Below the pieces are notes generated by a model, which was given only the letters and a program-made list of their open reading frames with translations, was not told the origin of the DNA and made no database searches. This document shows positions 17,173 through 25,722 of a stretch of DNA of 60,217 nt, one piece after another (within the stretch, counting starts at the first letter, position 1; the number at the start of each line of letters is the position of its first letter). A program made the translations under genes and the position numbers. Source of the DNA: an uncultured Clostridia bacterium (GTDB taxonomy: Bacteria > Bacillota > Clostridia > UBA1381); assembly GCA_947624485.1 (NCBI GenBank), contig CANQKM010000013.1, positions 1 through 60,217 on the forward strand, written 5' to 3'.

Positions 17173-17296
17173 CTACTCTGTTAAGTATTTCTGCCAAGAT
17201 AAAATACACGTCAAATTATCTTTGGGTTATTGTTCCCGTCTCCTTGTTAATTTCATAATAAGGCAAGGGAAAGTATACCTCTCTACCGCGCACGCC

Positions 17297-17458
17297 TCAA
17301 TTATATAATGCAATCGCGCCGATTAGGAGGAAAAGAATGAATGCGATACCCAATACTATGGCAAGCGCCTTTATTACTCCTCCGGAATTACGTACGCGAC
17401 AAATCATCACCAAAAGCGCCGCAATTATTCCTACTATACACCATGCAAATGTACTCAT
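17297..17458 (-). CDS. 53-residue membrane protein
   Basis: The ATG at 17458 follows AAAGGAATT; the stop is TGA at 17297-17299. The product has two hydrophobic segments (WCIVGIIAALLVMIC at 6-20 and IKALAIVLGIAFILFLLIGA at 29-48) joined by a short Arg-containing turn. It lies 4 bases after the stop of the 17463-17900 gene on the same strand, so the two are probably co-transcribed. Not recognised. Confidence 0.6.
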   Translation of the reverse strand: MSTFAWCIVGIIAALLVMICRVRNSGGVIKALAIVLGIAFILFLLIGAIALYN

Positions 17459-17462
17459 AATT

Positions 17463-17900
17463 TTAATTCCTTTCTGTGTTATTGTTTACGTTCATATTGG
17501 GGGAAGCGAAATTTGCCGCATTAAAAGCGTTAATTTTATGCATCTTTATCCGTGCGTCTACCGCCTGATAAAAACGCCTCCACTCCTTATCCTTGTCCAG
17601 CTGGTAAAACTTATTTGCCGCGTCGTCCTGAATCCATACCTGCTTTTTGGAGCCTGAAATTTTAGTCACCTTGAGCATATATCTGCCGTCAGCCGACGTC
17701 ATGCTAAAGTAAGTTTCACCGTCTTTTTTATACCATTTACCCTCGGCAATTCTCAGAAGATTGTTAAGATATTCCTCGTCGTTACCGAAAATAAAGATAT
17801 CACTGACCAGCTGCACCATATTCTCGCAGGGCAGGCATATCGTTTCCTTGCCCGTAAGCTTTTCTACCACCTTGTCACCCAATTTGTCAAAAAGTCCCAT
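17463..17900 (-). CDS. Hypothetical cytoplasmic protein
   Basis: The 145-residue protein is not recognised. It begins MGLFDKLGDKVVEKLTGKE, has a Cys pair (ICLPCENM), a central beta-rich part (TYFSMTSADGRYMLKVTKISG, KKQVWIQDD) and an Asn-rich tail (NMNVNNNTERN). No signal peptide or membrane helix. AAAGGTTGATG precedes the start. It is upstream of the 53-aa membrane protein gene on the same strand. Confidence 0.6.
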   Translation of the reverse strand: MGLFDKLGDKVVEKLTGKETICLPCENMVQLVSDIFIFGNDEEYLNNLLRIAEGKWYKKDGETYFSMTSADGRYMLKVTKISGSKKQVWIQDDAANKFYQLDKDKEWRRFYQAVDARIKMHKINAFNAANFASPNMNVNNNTERN

Positions 17901-17955
17901 TTTTTACATCAACCTTTCTTTACCGATTATTTAATCCATCTTTCCAAAATAAAAA

Positions 17956-17991
17956 CTCATACCACGCTTTTATTATAAAGCACGGTATGAG
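17956..17991. terminator. Hairpin between the kinase gene and the 17.5-17.9 kb pair
   Basis: CTCATACC (17956-17963) pairs with GGTATGAG (17984-17991), with further CGCTT/AAAGC pairing inside. It lies past the kinase stop codon (18018) and on the minus strand is followed by TTTTTAT, fitting a terminator for the kinase gene. Confidence 0.7.
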
Positions 17992-18017
17992 AAATGTACT
18001 CCGCTCTCAGCGGAATT

Positions 18018-19031
18018 TTATAAAAATTTTTCCAAAACCGGCGCGATTATGCACGCGCCAGCAGAAAATGACACGAACGCCCATAAAGCCGCCTTCAGTA
18101 CCGCCTTTTTGGGATTGCCGGAGGGCTTGATATTTGTAATAAGCCTGTAGGGAATAACGGCTAAAAATATTTCGCCTGTAAGCATCTGCGCAAAGTCCCT
18201 GACGCTGCCGAGCGACCAATATAAATACAACATTAGCTCCGGTATCCATATTATATACATCACCGATGCAAAAAGCATTTTCCACGGCGTCCACGTGCGA
18301 AAACCGGGTATGGAGCGGAGCGCTCTCATTGCCGGCGGGGTATTTTCGTCCACCTCGTTTGTGAACGCGTGCTTAAACTCCGTTATGCTGCCGTAACGAG
18401 CCGCCGCGTCGATAGAGGTGGCTTTTTTTATCACCCTGCCGATTTTTCCGCCGTAAAGCCGCACATTCGGCATATCCCCGGTGAGCATCACATTCGCGAG
18501 TACTCCTATCGCGTACATATCGGTGCGTGTGTCCGACTGCTTAAATCCGAACTGCTCCGGCGCGGCATATCCGGCCGTGCCGAGTATGACCGTGTCGTTC
18601 GGCGCATCTTTCTTTACGCGGCGCGATATATCGAAGTCAATAATCTTTACGCGGTTGTCCCTTGTGAGCATTATGTTGCTGGGGTTTATATCGCGGTGTA
18701 TTATTTTGTGCTTGTGCAGAAACAGCGTGCCGTCGCATATCTGAGCGATAATGCTTTTCGTTTCCGCCTCGGTAAGCGTGCCGCGCTTTGAAAGTATGCC
18801 TGCAAGCGTTTCACCGTCTATGTACTCCTCGATAATTACCGCGCAGTCCTCATACTCGAACACCTCGATTATATCCGATATGTTCTTGTGGCGGTTTTCA
18901 AGCAGGATTTTATAAATATACGCAAGCTTTTTCGGTACGCACTTTTTGACATAGACCGAATTATCTCGCCGCACGAGCGTTGTGTCCGCATTAAAAGCCG
19001 ATATTTCCGTGTATTCCGATAAATTACTCAT
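18018..19031 (-). CDS. Hanks-type serine/threonine protein kinase with membrane tail
   Basis: Residues 1-230 form an STPK domain: VYVKKC (candidate ATP-binding Lys), VIIEEYIDGETL hinge, catalytic loop HRDINPSN, metal site DFD (rather than DFG), activation segment LGTAGYAAPEQFG and DMYAIGVL. No GxGxxG loop is evident at the N-terminus. The last 90 residues hold two or three hydrophobic helices (MLFASVMYIIWIPELMLYLYW; AVLKAALWAFVSFSAGACII), so the kinase is membrane-bound with an intracellular catalytic part. The ATG at 19031 follows GGAG. It faces an HTH gene 63 bases away; such kinase/HTH pairs recur in clostridia. Confidence 0.85.
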   Translation of the reverse strand: MSNLSEYTEISAFNADTTLVRRDNSVYVKKCVPKKLAYIYKILLENRHKNISDIIEVFEYEDCAVIIEEYIDGETLAGILSKRGTLTEAETKSIIAQICDGTLFLHKHKIIHRDINPSNIMLTRDNRVKIIDFDISRRVKKDAPNDTVILGTAGYAAPEQFGFKQSDTRTDMYAIGVLANVMLTGDMPNVRLYGGKIGRVIKKATSIDAAARYGSITEFKHAFTNEVDENTPPAMRALRSIPGFRTWTPWKMLFASVMYIIWIPELMLYLYWSLGSVRDFAQMLTGEIFLAVIPYRLITNIKPSGNPKKAVLKAALWAFVSFSAGACIIAPVLEKFL

Positions 19032-19094
19032 TTTTGTTTCTCCGATTGACATTTTTATGATTTTATATTATCATATTTGCGGGAGGCGGTCAAT

Positions 19095-19511
19095 ATGGGA
19101 AAAACAACGGGCGAGTTATTGGAGATATTAAAGCGGAGCAGTCTGGAGGCGTATCTTAAGGAAAACGGCGGCGAGCTTATAGAAAATCCGCTTTGCGATT
19201 ACATAAACGCACTTATAGACGAGAAGCATCTCAAAAAATCCGATGTTATCAAAAAATCGAACCTTTCGGAGTCGCACGCGTACGAAGTGTTTTCCGGTAA
19301 AAAAACACCGTCGCGCGACAAGCTTATTTCGCTGTGCTTCGGTATGGGTACAACGCTTGATGAAATTCAGACGCTCTTAAAATACGCCGGTTACGCTCAG
19401 CTTTACCCGCGCAATAAGCGCGACAGCGTTATAATCGACGCGCTCCGCCGCGGCAAAAGCGTGGTGAGATGCAATATCACGCTCGACGAGCTGGGACTTA
19501 GCCCGATGTGA
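19095..19511 (+). CDS. HTH (XRE-like) regulator
   Basis: The 138-residue protein has a lambda-repressor-like helix-turn-helix at about 45-95: YINALIDEKHLKKSDVIKKS, SESHAYEVFSGKKTPSRDKL, ISLCFGMGTTLDE. A C-terminal tail follows (YAQLYPRNKRDSVIIDALRR). The N-terminal LEILKRSSLEAYLKENG may be a dimerisation helix. GGGAGGCGG precedes the ATG at 19095. The intergenic space shared with the kinase gene suggests joint regulation. Confidence 0.75.
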   Translation: MGKTTGELLEILKRSSLEAYLKENGGELIENPLCDYINALIDEKHLKKSDVIKKSNLSESHAYEVFSGKKTPSRDKLISLCFGMGTTLDEIQTLLKYAGYAQLYPRNKRDSVIIDALRRGKSVVRCNITLDELGLSPM

Positions 19512-19548
19512 TTATTGACGGCGGTATGAAAATTGCAATAAAAAAATA

Positions 19549-19574
19549 GGCGCTCTCGAATAAAAGAGAGCGCC
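19549..19574. terminator. Bidirectional terminator between HTH gene and secreted paralog A
   Basis: GGCGCTCTC (19549-19557) pairs with GAGAGCGCC (19566-19574). T-rich DNA lies on the plus side and a run of A (T on the minus strand) on the other. Confidence 0.8.
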
Positions 19575-19584
19575 TTTGTATTTA

Positions 19585-20334
19585 TCATTGATGAGTATTG
19601 ACATACTCTAATATACTACGTCCATTATCACAAGCCAAATACACCCATTCTTCATCATCCCAAATAAAGTTTTTATCTTCTGAAATTTCACCAAATACTG
19701 TACCAGGAGTTTGAGGATGCGTTTTTTGAGAAATAACAGCCCACTCACCATTCCAATGTCCCTCACCAGTCAGAGGATTTACATTGTAGAATGATGCGGC
19801 AGTCCAAGCACCTGTTGAGTCATTACCATATTTATTTGTCATCAATTCAGTATTTGGTTTCAAAGGAAATGTAGTCATCTGGTCTCCCTGCCCAAACTCA
19901 TCCATTATACCTACATCTGGCGCAATGCCTTGACCGTACCCCAACACGCCTGTTACTTCATCTATTTTCAACACTACCCGTGTGCCGTCCGCTTTAACGA
20001 ATGTGTCGCCCTCTCTTGCGAGGCGGTTGTCGCGAGTTTGACCTTCGTATATCGTGATAGCTCCGTCGGTGCTTGTCGGTTCCGACGGTTCTTGCGAGGT
20101 GCTTATTGTAATCGTGTTATTCGTAAAACCGACCGTAAAGCCGCCGACTGCGTCGGCAACGTCGCGGAGCTTAAAATAGGTGCTGTCGTTTATGTTGTAT
20201 CCCTCTATTGATTTTTCAACGCCGTCAACTTTGATCGGGAACGGGTTCGCCGTTACGGCGTACTCGACCGCAAAACCCGTAAGCGCGGAGCAGATAACGC
20301 CGCCTATGATAAAGCCTAAAGCAAATCTTTTCAT
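19585..20334 (-). CDS. Secreted modular protein, paralog A (CuAO-like N-domain, tail type 1)
   Basis: The 249-residue protein opens with a signal sequence shared by five paralogs here (MKRFALGFIIGGVICSALTG). A half copper-amine-oxidase N-domain module follows (about 24-82: ANPFPIKVDG, YNINDSTYFKLRDVADAVGG, NNTITIS), then a Glu/Ser/Pro linker. The shared segment AREGDTFVKADGT..GVLGYGQG.APDVG comes next, and a tail ending ISEDKNFIWDDEEWVYLACDNG. Paralog B (51668-52420) has the same tail; C, D and E have another. Surface role likely; reaction unknown. The promoter TTGCAA-17-TATAAT and the AGGGGG site are also shared. Confidence 0.75.
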   Translation of the reverse strand: MKRFALGFIIGGVICSALTGFAVEYAVTANPFPIKVDGVEKSIEGYNINDSTYFKLRDVADAVGGFTVGFTNNTITISTSQEPSEPTSTDGAITIYEGQTRDNRLAREGDTFVKADGTRVVLKIDEVTGVLGYGQGIAPDVGIMDEFGQGDQMTTFPLKPNTELMTNKYGNDSTGAWTAASFYNVNPLTGEGHWNGEWAVISQKTHPQTPGTVFGEISEDKNFIWDDEEWVYLACDNGRSILEYVNTHQ

Positions 20335-20501
20335 AAAAAATCCCCCTTTTTGGATATTATACATCATTTCTGTGGAAATTGCAAGGAGACGGTATTGCAA
20401 GAAAATGCAAATATTTCTATAAGCCTTGAAATATGAGCAAAAATGTGATAAAATTGTAATCGGAATATTATTGTGTCTCCGCATGCCGACAGGAGGGATA
20501 T

Positions 20502-23500
20502 ATGAAAAAACGGTCAAAAAAGCCATTATATCTGCCGATTGCGTTTATAGCCGCCGCAGTTATTGCCGTGCTTGTTATAAATCTTTTCATTATGATAAGA
20601 ATGAACGGCAGTCAGACGGAGGAACTGGGACGTATGCGGATTGAGCTTGTCGCGGCGGATCTTCAAAACCGTCTTGACGTATGTACAGATTCCCTCAGCA
20701 AAATAGGAACGCGCCTGTCGGAGCGTATGGAGCAGGGCTATACCGAAGAGGATCTGCGCAATTTTCTTTCAGAGGAAAAGAAAAGGGAGATCGCTTCGAC
20801 CGGAAAGGCGTGTCTTAATATTTTCTGCGCCACTTCCGACGGAAAAGTACTGATTTCCGATATGGCTACGCCCGAGGACTATGTATTGCAGGACAGAGAT
20901 TGGTACAAGGCGCTTATGTCTGCTCCCGCCAATGCGGCGGAATCATTTTCGGAAGCCGCACGGAAAATGACTGGTACCTTCTGCTGAAGATAAGCGGTTT
21001 TGAGCTTTATAAAGACGCTTACGCGCAGTTAATTCTTAATTCCATAATCATTATTGCACTGGTCGCCGTTATCGCCGTGTTCTACATAATGGGCTATAGG
21101 GAGCGCTGAAATACAGGAACGAGTTTATTTCAAATATGTCCGATAAATTCCGCGCGCCCCTTAATAAGATAGCCGAATATGCCGACGCGATGAAAAGCGG
21201 CGTCACCGACACGGGACCCGTGGATATGATAAGCCTTGAAGCCTCTCATCTCGGCGAAATGATAAATAATATCCTATATTATTCCGATATTGTTTCTTCA
21301 AGGGAGGATGAGCGCGCCGATACAAAGACCGAAAAGAAACGCGGCGGACTGAGCGACAAGGGACAGCGCTTTTTTCGTACGCTTATTATGATAATGCTTG
21401 TGGTTACAATGGTGACTACGATTTTTCTCAGCTCTTATCTCTACATAAGCAGCGCAAGCTCAAAAATGCTGGAGGAAGCGGGCGAGTACAGCTATCAGAT
21501 AAACAACTGGGTAACCGAGCAGGAAAGCATAATGAATATGTTTGTAAATTCCATTTCCGCGAATCCCGAAATGCTCAATGATTACGACGGCATGGTAAAA
21601 TACCTCGATGAGATCACGCGCCATTACCCGGGAATTTCGGCTACATATATCGCAAATCCCGAATTTACTCACGGTCACCCGATGGTTATGAACAACGGCT
21701 GGGTACCGGCGGAGGGTTACGTTGAGGAGGAGCGCCAGTGGTACATAGACGCTCTTGCCGCCGACGATTACAACATAACCGAGCCTTATTACGACGCGCG
21801 TACCGGCGAATACTGTATCACATTCTCCAAGGCTGTTTACGCCGGCAGCGGCAAGCAGTTCCTCGGCGTGTTCGCGGTTGATTTCTACCTCGATGTGCTT
21901 ACGAATATTCTCGGCACAAACCAGGCGGAAAACGGTTATGCGTTCCTCGTGGACAAGGACGGACAGGTCATAGACCACCCCAATCCCGACTACCGCGTGT
22001 ATAACGATAAATTCGTAAATATCCGCGACCTTCCTTACTATGACGTATACAGCAGAAGCAAAAATACCATAAGATCGATAAAGGATTATGACGGCAAGCT
22101 GCGTATGTGTCTTGTCATAAACGATGAGATTTCGGATTTCAGCATTATCGTGCTTAAGGATATATGGAAAATGTATGGGGGAGTAATTCAATATGCTCTG
22201 CTGTATTTGGTGCTTTTCAGCATCTGTATTTTCGCGGTAAATACTCTTATCACGCGAATGATGCACAGACAAAACCAGGCGAACGAGGATCTCAAAAAAG
22301 CGGCGACAGCTGCGGCTGCCGCTGATAAGGCAAAATCCAATTTCCTCGCGAGAATGAGCCATGAGATACGCACACCTATCAACGCCATACTCGGTATGAA
22401 CGAAATGGTGCTGCGTGAAAATCGGGACGATGCTATCGAGGAATACGCGCTCAATATCAGCAGCGCGGGCAATACGCTCCTGACGCTTATAAACGAGATA
22501 CTTGATTTTTCCAAGATAGAGGACGGCAAAATCGAGATAATTCCGGTAAAATACGAGACGGCGTCAATGATAGGCGACCTTGTAAATATTATCTCCGACA
22601 GAGCGGCGGGGAAGGGACTCAGCCTTGAGCTTAATATAGATCCCGAAATTCCCGCGTACATGTACGGCGACGACATCCGCATAAAGCAGATCATAACCAA
22701 TCTTCTGACAAACGCGGTAAAATACACGGAAAAAGACTCGGTGACGCTCACCGTTAAGCAGACCGAGAACCGGAACAGGAGACAGAACAGGAAACCGAAC
22801 CGAAAAAGGAGGAACAAACGATGAAACCGGATTTTCCCGATAACTGCGGCTTTCTTGATATCAATCTCGGCATGAGCTACTGCGGCGGCGACACGGAGCT
22901 TTACCGCGATATGGTACAGATGTTCCGCACGGAATCGAAGCTCGGCGAGATAGAAAAATTCTATAAAGCCAAGGACTGGAAAAACTATCGTATACTTGTT
23001 CACTCCGTAAAAAGCACCGCGCTTTCAATCGGCGCAGTTCCCCTGTCGGAGCAGGCAAAGACGCTTGAAACAGCGGCGAAATCGGACGACGGAAAATATA
23101 TTGAAGAAAATCACCGCGGCTTTGCGGCGGCTTACAAGGAAATGACCGCGAAAATCGGCGCGACTTTCGGCATGGGCGGCGCTGACGAAAACACGGATGA
23201 AAAAGGGGATGAGGACAGAAACACCAATATCCTCGTTGTTGACGACAACCCCATGAATCTCAGAGTGGCATAAAGTCTGCTCGGCAAGAAATATTCCGTA
23301 AATACGGCATCTTCGGGAGAGGACGCAATGAAGCTGCTTTCATCGGACGGCAATCATACCGATTTGATACTTCTCGATATACATATGCCGGACGAGGACG
23401 GGTTTGACGTTATCAAAAAACTGAAAGCCGACAGCAAGCTTAAGGATATACCCGTTATATTCCTTACCGACGACGACCAAAACGCCGAAACGGAGGGCTT

Positions 23501-24239
23501 CAAAGCGGGAGCTATGGATTTCATTAGGAAGCCGTTCATTCCCGACATAATGCTCCAGAGAATTGGAAGAATACTCGAGCTTCATCGTTTGCAGACCAAT
23601 CTCGCGGAGGAGGTAAAGCGGCAGACAAAATATGCCGAGGAATGCAAGGAACGCATGGAAAGGCTTTCAAGGGAAACGGTGCTGTCACTCGCGAAGGCGG
23701 TGGAGGCTAAGGACAAATACACCAACGGTCATTCCGAGCGCGTGGCGCGTTACGCGCGGTTGATCGCCGAGAAAGCCGGTATGAGCGAAACAGACCAGAA
23801 TGATATATATATTATCGGACTTCTTCACGACATCGGAAAGATAGGCATTCCCGATACGGTGCTTAACAAAACCTCAAGGCTGACCGACGAAGAATTCGCC
23901 GTTATAAAGACGCATACGATGATCGGCGCGGATATACTGAAAAGCATTACGGAAATGCCAGGCATCGAGCAGGGCGCGAGATGGCACCACGAGCGCTATG
24001 ACGGCAACGGTTATCCCGACGGAATCAAGGGTGAAGATATTCCGGAATTTGCGCGTATAATCTGCGTCGCGGACGCGTATGACGCGATGACCTCCACAAG
24101 AAGCTACCGCGACACACTTCCGCAGGAAAAGGTCAGAGCGGAGATCGTCAGGTGCAGCGGCACTCAGTTTGACCCCAAATTTGCCGACATAATGGTGCAG
24201 CTTATCGACAATGACCCCGATTATAAAATGAGAGGATAG
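20502..24239 (+). pseudogene. Hybrid histidine kinase/HPt/HD-GYP signalling gene, multiply broken
   Basis: Fragments in order: a Cache-type sensor with TM helix (20502 on); a frameshift and probable deletion near 20955; a second TM helix; a frameshift near 21105 into degenerate HisKA (YRNEFISNMSDKFRAPLN); a second Cache sensor (about 21370-22180); HisKA with MSHEIRTPINAILG; and the HATPase N box (QIITNLLTNAVKYTE). At about 22760 the ATPase G boxes and probably a receiver are deleted; an acidic linker (EPEQETEQETEPKKEEQ in another frame) leads to an HPt domain (LVHSVKSTALSIG). A receiver begins VVDDNP, is stopped by TAA at 23271-23273, and continues to an HD-GYP domain (LLHDIGKIGIP, HHERYDGNGYP) that would degrade cyclic di-GMP. 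The last piece (23328-24239) might still be translated. Confidence 0.8.
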
Positions 24240-24280
24240 AATTAACCAACCCTCGGAGTCTCAAAGAAGGGAAGCGTAAC

Positions 24281-24310
24281 AATGCTTAAAATAAGTGAAG
24301 TTTAAGCATT
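24281..24310 (+). terminator. Terminator after the broken kinase locus
   Basis: AATGCTTAAA pairs with TTTAAGCATT across a 10-base loop, followed by TTATAATAA. The T run is weak. Confidence 0.55.
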
Positions 24311-24339
24311 TTATAATAAAAAGTTAGGAGGAATTATTT

Positions 24340-24531
24340 ATGAACGCTTGTGACAACAACAGACCTTGCCCATGTACTTATGACTGCCCGCGCCACGGGA
24401 AATGCTGCGCGTGCGTAGCGCACCACCGTGACAACAACGAGGGCGTCCCGGGCTGCTTCTTCTCAAAAGAAGCGGAGGCAACATACGACAGGAGCATTGA
24501 AAATTTGGCAAGGGATAACGGGCTTCTGTAA
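24340..24531 (+). CDS. Small cysteine-rich protein (DUF6485-like)
   Basis: The 63-residue protein has a Cys/His pattern (CPCTYDCPRHGKCCACVAHH, then GCFF) followed by KEAEATYDRSIENLARD. It fits a small family I know as DUF6485, common in anaerobes and likely metal-binding, with no known function. TAGGAGGAA precedes the ATG. It stands between the dead kinase and the transport cluster. Confidence 0.7.
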   Translation: MNACDNNRPCPCTYDCPRHGKCCACVAHHRDNNEGVPGCFFSKEAEATYDRSIENLARDNGLL

Positions 24532-24570
24532 GTCTGCAAAATTTTTAAAGAAACATAAAGGAGCTTGGAA

Positions 24571-25704
24571 ATGAAAAAAATAATCACATTACTTATGACA
24601 GCCGCCATGATAACAGCCTGTCTTGCAGGCTGCGCCCAAAAGGAAAACATTCCGGCGGAAAACAATCCGGTGGAAGGGAAAAAGGCAGCGTATATCATGT
24701 ATATGTCCTCTTCGCCCATTTTTGAGCTGTGGTCGGAGTCATTTACGGAAACGGCGGAAGCTCTCGGCATGGAGGCTGACACCTTTTTCTGCGATGACAG
24801 CGACGAGGAATGGAAAAACAGGATCTTGCAATGCGCAAAGGAAGGCTATGACGGACTGCTGGTGTCGCACGGCGGAGAAGACTACTCGTGGGAATTTCTG
24901 ACGGACGTGATGAAAGAATACCCGAATCTGAAAATAGCGGCCTTTGACACCTCTTTCAAAAATGAAAACGGGGACACGCAAACGATCGACGGCGTGGTTC
25001 AGCTGTTCCAGCAGGATTCCGGACTTGCGGCGGCGCTGGTGGAGGAGATCCTTGCCATGTATCCGGACAAAACGGCAAACAATGAACCGATCAATATCCT
25101 GCAGGTACAGGAGGAAAACTATATTGCCGCTTTTGACCGCCGGCAGGGCGGATATGAGCCTTATGAAGCGGATGGGCGGATAAAGACGTTGGAGCAGATA
25201 GCTCCGGAGGATCACTTGAATCCGGTATCGTCCATGCAGGAAACGGCAAAGAACATTATCGGAAAATACAATGACGGTGAAATAGACGCCGTATGGTGCT
25301 GCTATGACGCATATGCAAGAGGAGTATATCAAGCTCTGCGGGAATTGGACAGCGATATTCCCATGGTATCTGTGGATATTTGTGACGAGGATATTGAGCT
25401 TATGTCGGAGGGCAAAAACTGGAAGGCATGCGCCACGACCAACTGGACGCTGAACGGAGAATTTGCCTGCCGTGTGCTGGCTCTGGAAATGGCGGAACAA
25501 TACGACGATATCAAAGCGGCTTCCTGCTATTATGAAAACCCCGGAATGTGGATGGAGATCCCGTCCGTGGTGGTGACGCAGGAGCAGGTTATGTCCGGGC
25601 AGGATATTACGGTAAAAAATCTTTCGGATGTGGCTGACGACGCTTATACGGACAGAAGCTTTATGCCGTCCTGTGACTGGATGGATTCGGCTCTTAAAGA
25701 TTAA
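24571..25704 (+). CDS. Periplasmic-binding-type lipoprotein (sugar-binding family)
   Basis: The 377-residue lipoprotein has signal MKKIITLLMTAAMITACLAGC with lipobox LAGC. The type I binding fold follows: YIMYMSSSPIFELWSESFTE, DGLLVSHGG, a hinge near KIAAFDTS, ILQVQEEN, VWCCYDAYARGVYQAL and IPMVSVDICDED, as in ribose/galactose-binding proteins. No permease or ATPase of the sugar ABC type is adjacent; the next gene, 18 bases on, is an SDF symporter. It may act as a sensor or extracellular receptor for the cluster. ATG 24571 is preferred, eight bases after AAAGGAG. Confidence 0.8.
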   Translation: MKKIITLLMTAAMITACLAGCAQKENIPAENNPVEGKKAAYIMYMSSSPIFELWSESFTETAEALGMEADTFFCDDSDEEWKNRILQCAKEGYDGLLVSHGGEDYSWEFLTDVMKEYPNLKIAAFDTSFKNENGDTQTIDGVVQLFQQDSGLAAALVEEILAMYPDKTANNEPINILQVQEENYIAAFDRRQGGYEPYEADGRIKTLEQIAPEDHLNPVSSMQETAKNIIGKYNDGEIDAVWCCYDAYARGVYQALRELDSDIPMVSVDICDEDIELMSEGKNWKACATTNWTLNGEFACRVLALEMAEQYDDIKAASCYYENPGMWMEIPSVVVTQEQVMSGQDITVKNLSDVADDAYTDRSFMPSCDWMDSALKD

Positions 25705-25722
25705 CCGGTAGGAGAAACAGAT

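Larger units (their letters stand above)
16738..17184 (+). pseudogene. dpaA: Dipicolinate synthase subunit A, 3' part (no start; C-terminus eroded)
   Basis: The frame has no start of its own and continues DpaA: NAVPTA then EGAIEIAISETPVTIHGSK, the nucleotide-binding Rossmann motif VMGYGKIGK, FNTVPAMVMDD and VIDLASKPGGVDF, all matching SpoVFA in order. Joined to the 5' part it gives a 276-residue protein. SpoVFA is near 297 residues, and the conserved C-terminal stretch with LPG.VAP..AG is missing: after PGGVDF the sequence is unrelated and runs into a hairpin. The C-terminal helix packs on the N-terminal domain in this fold, so the present gene may be dead even after excision. dpaB does not follow. 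Confidence 0.82.
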
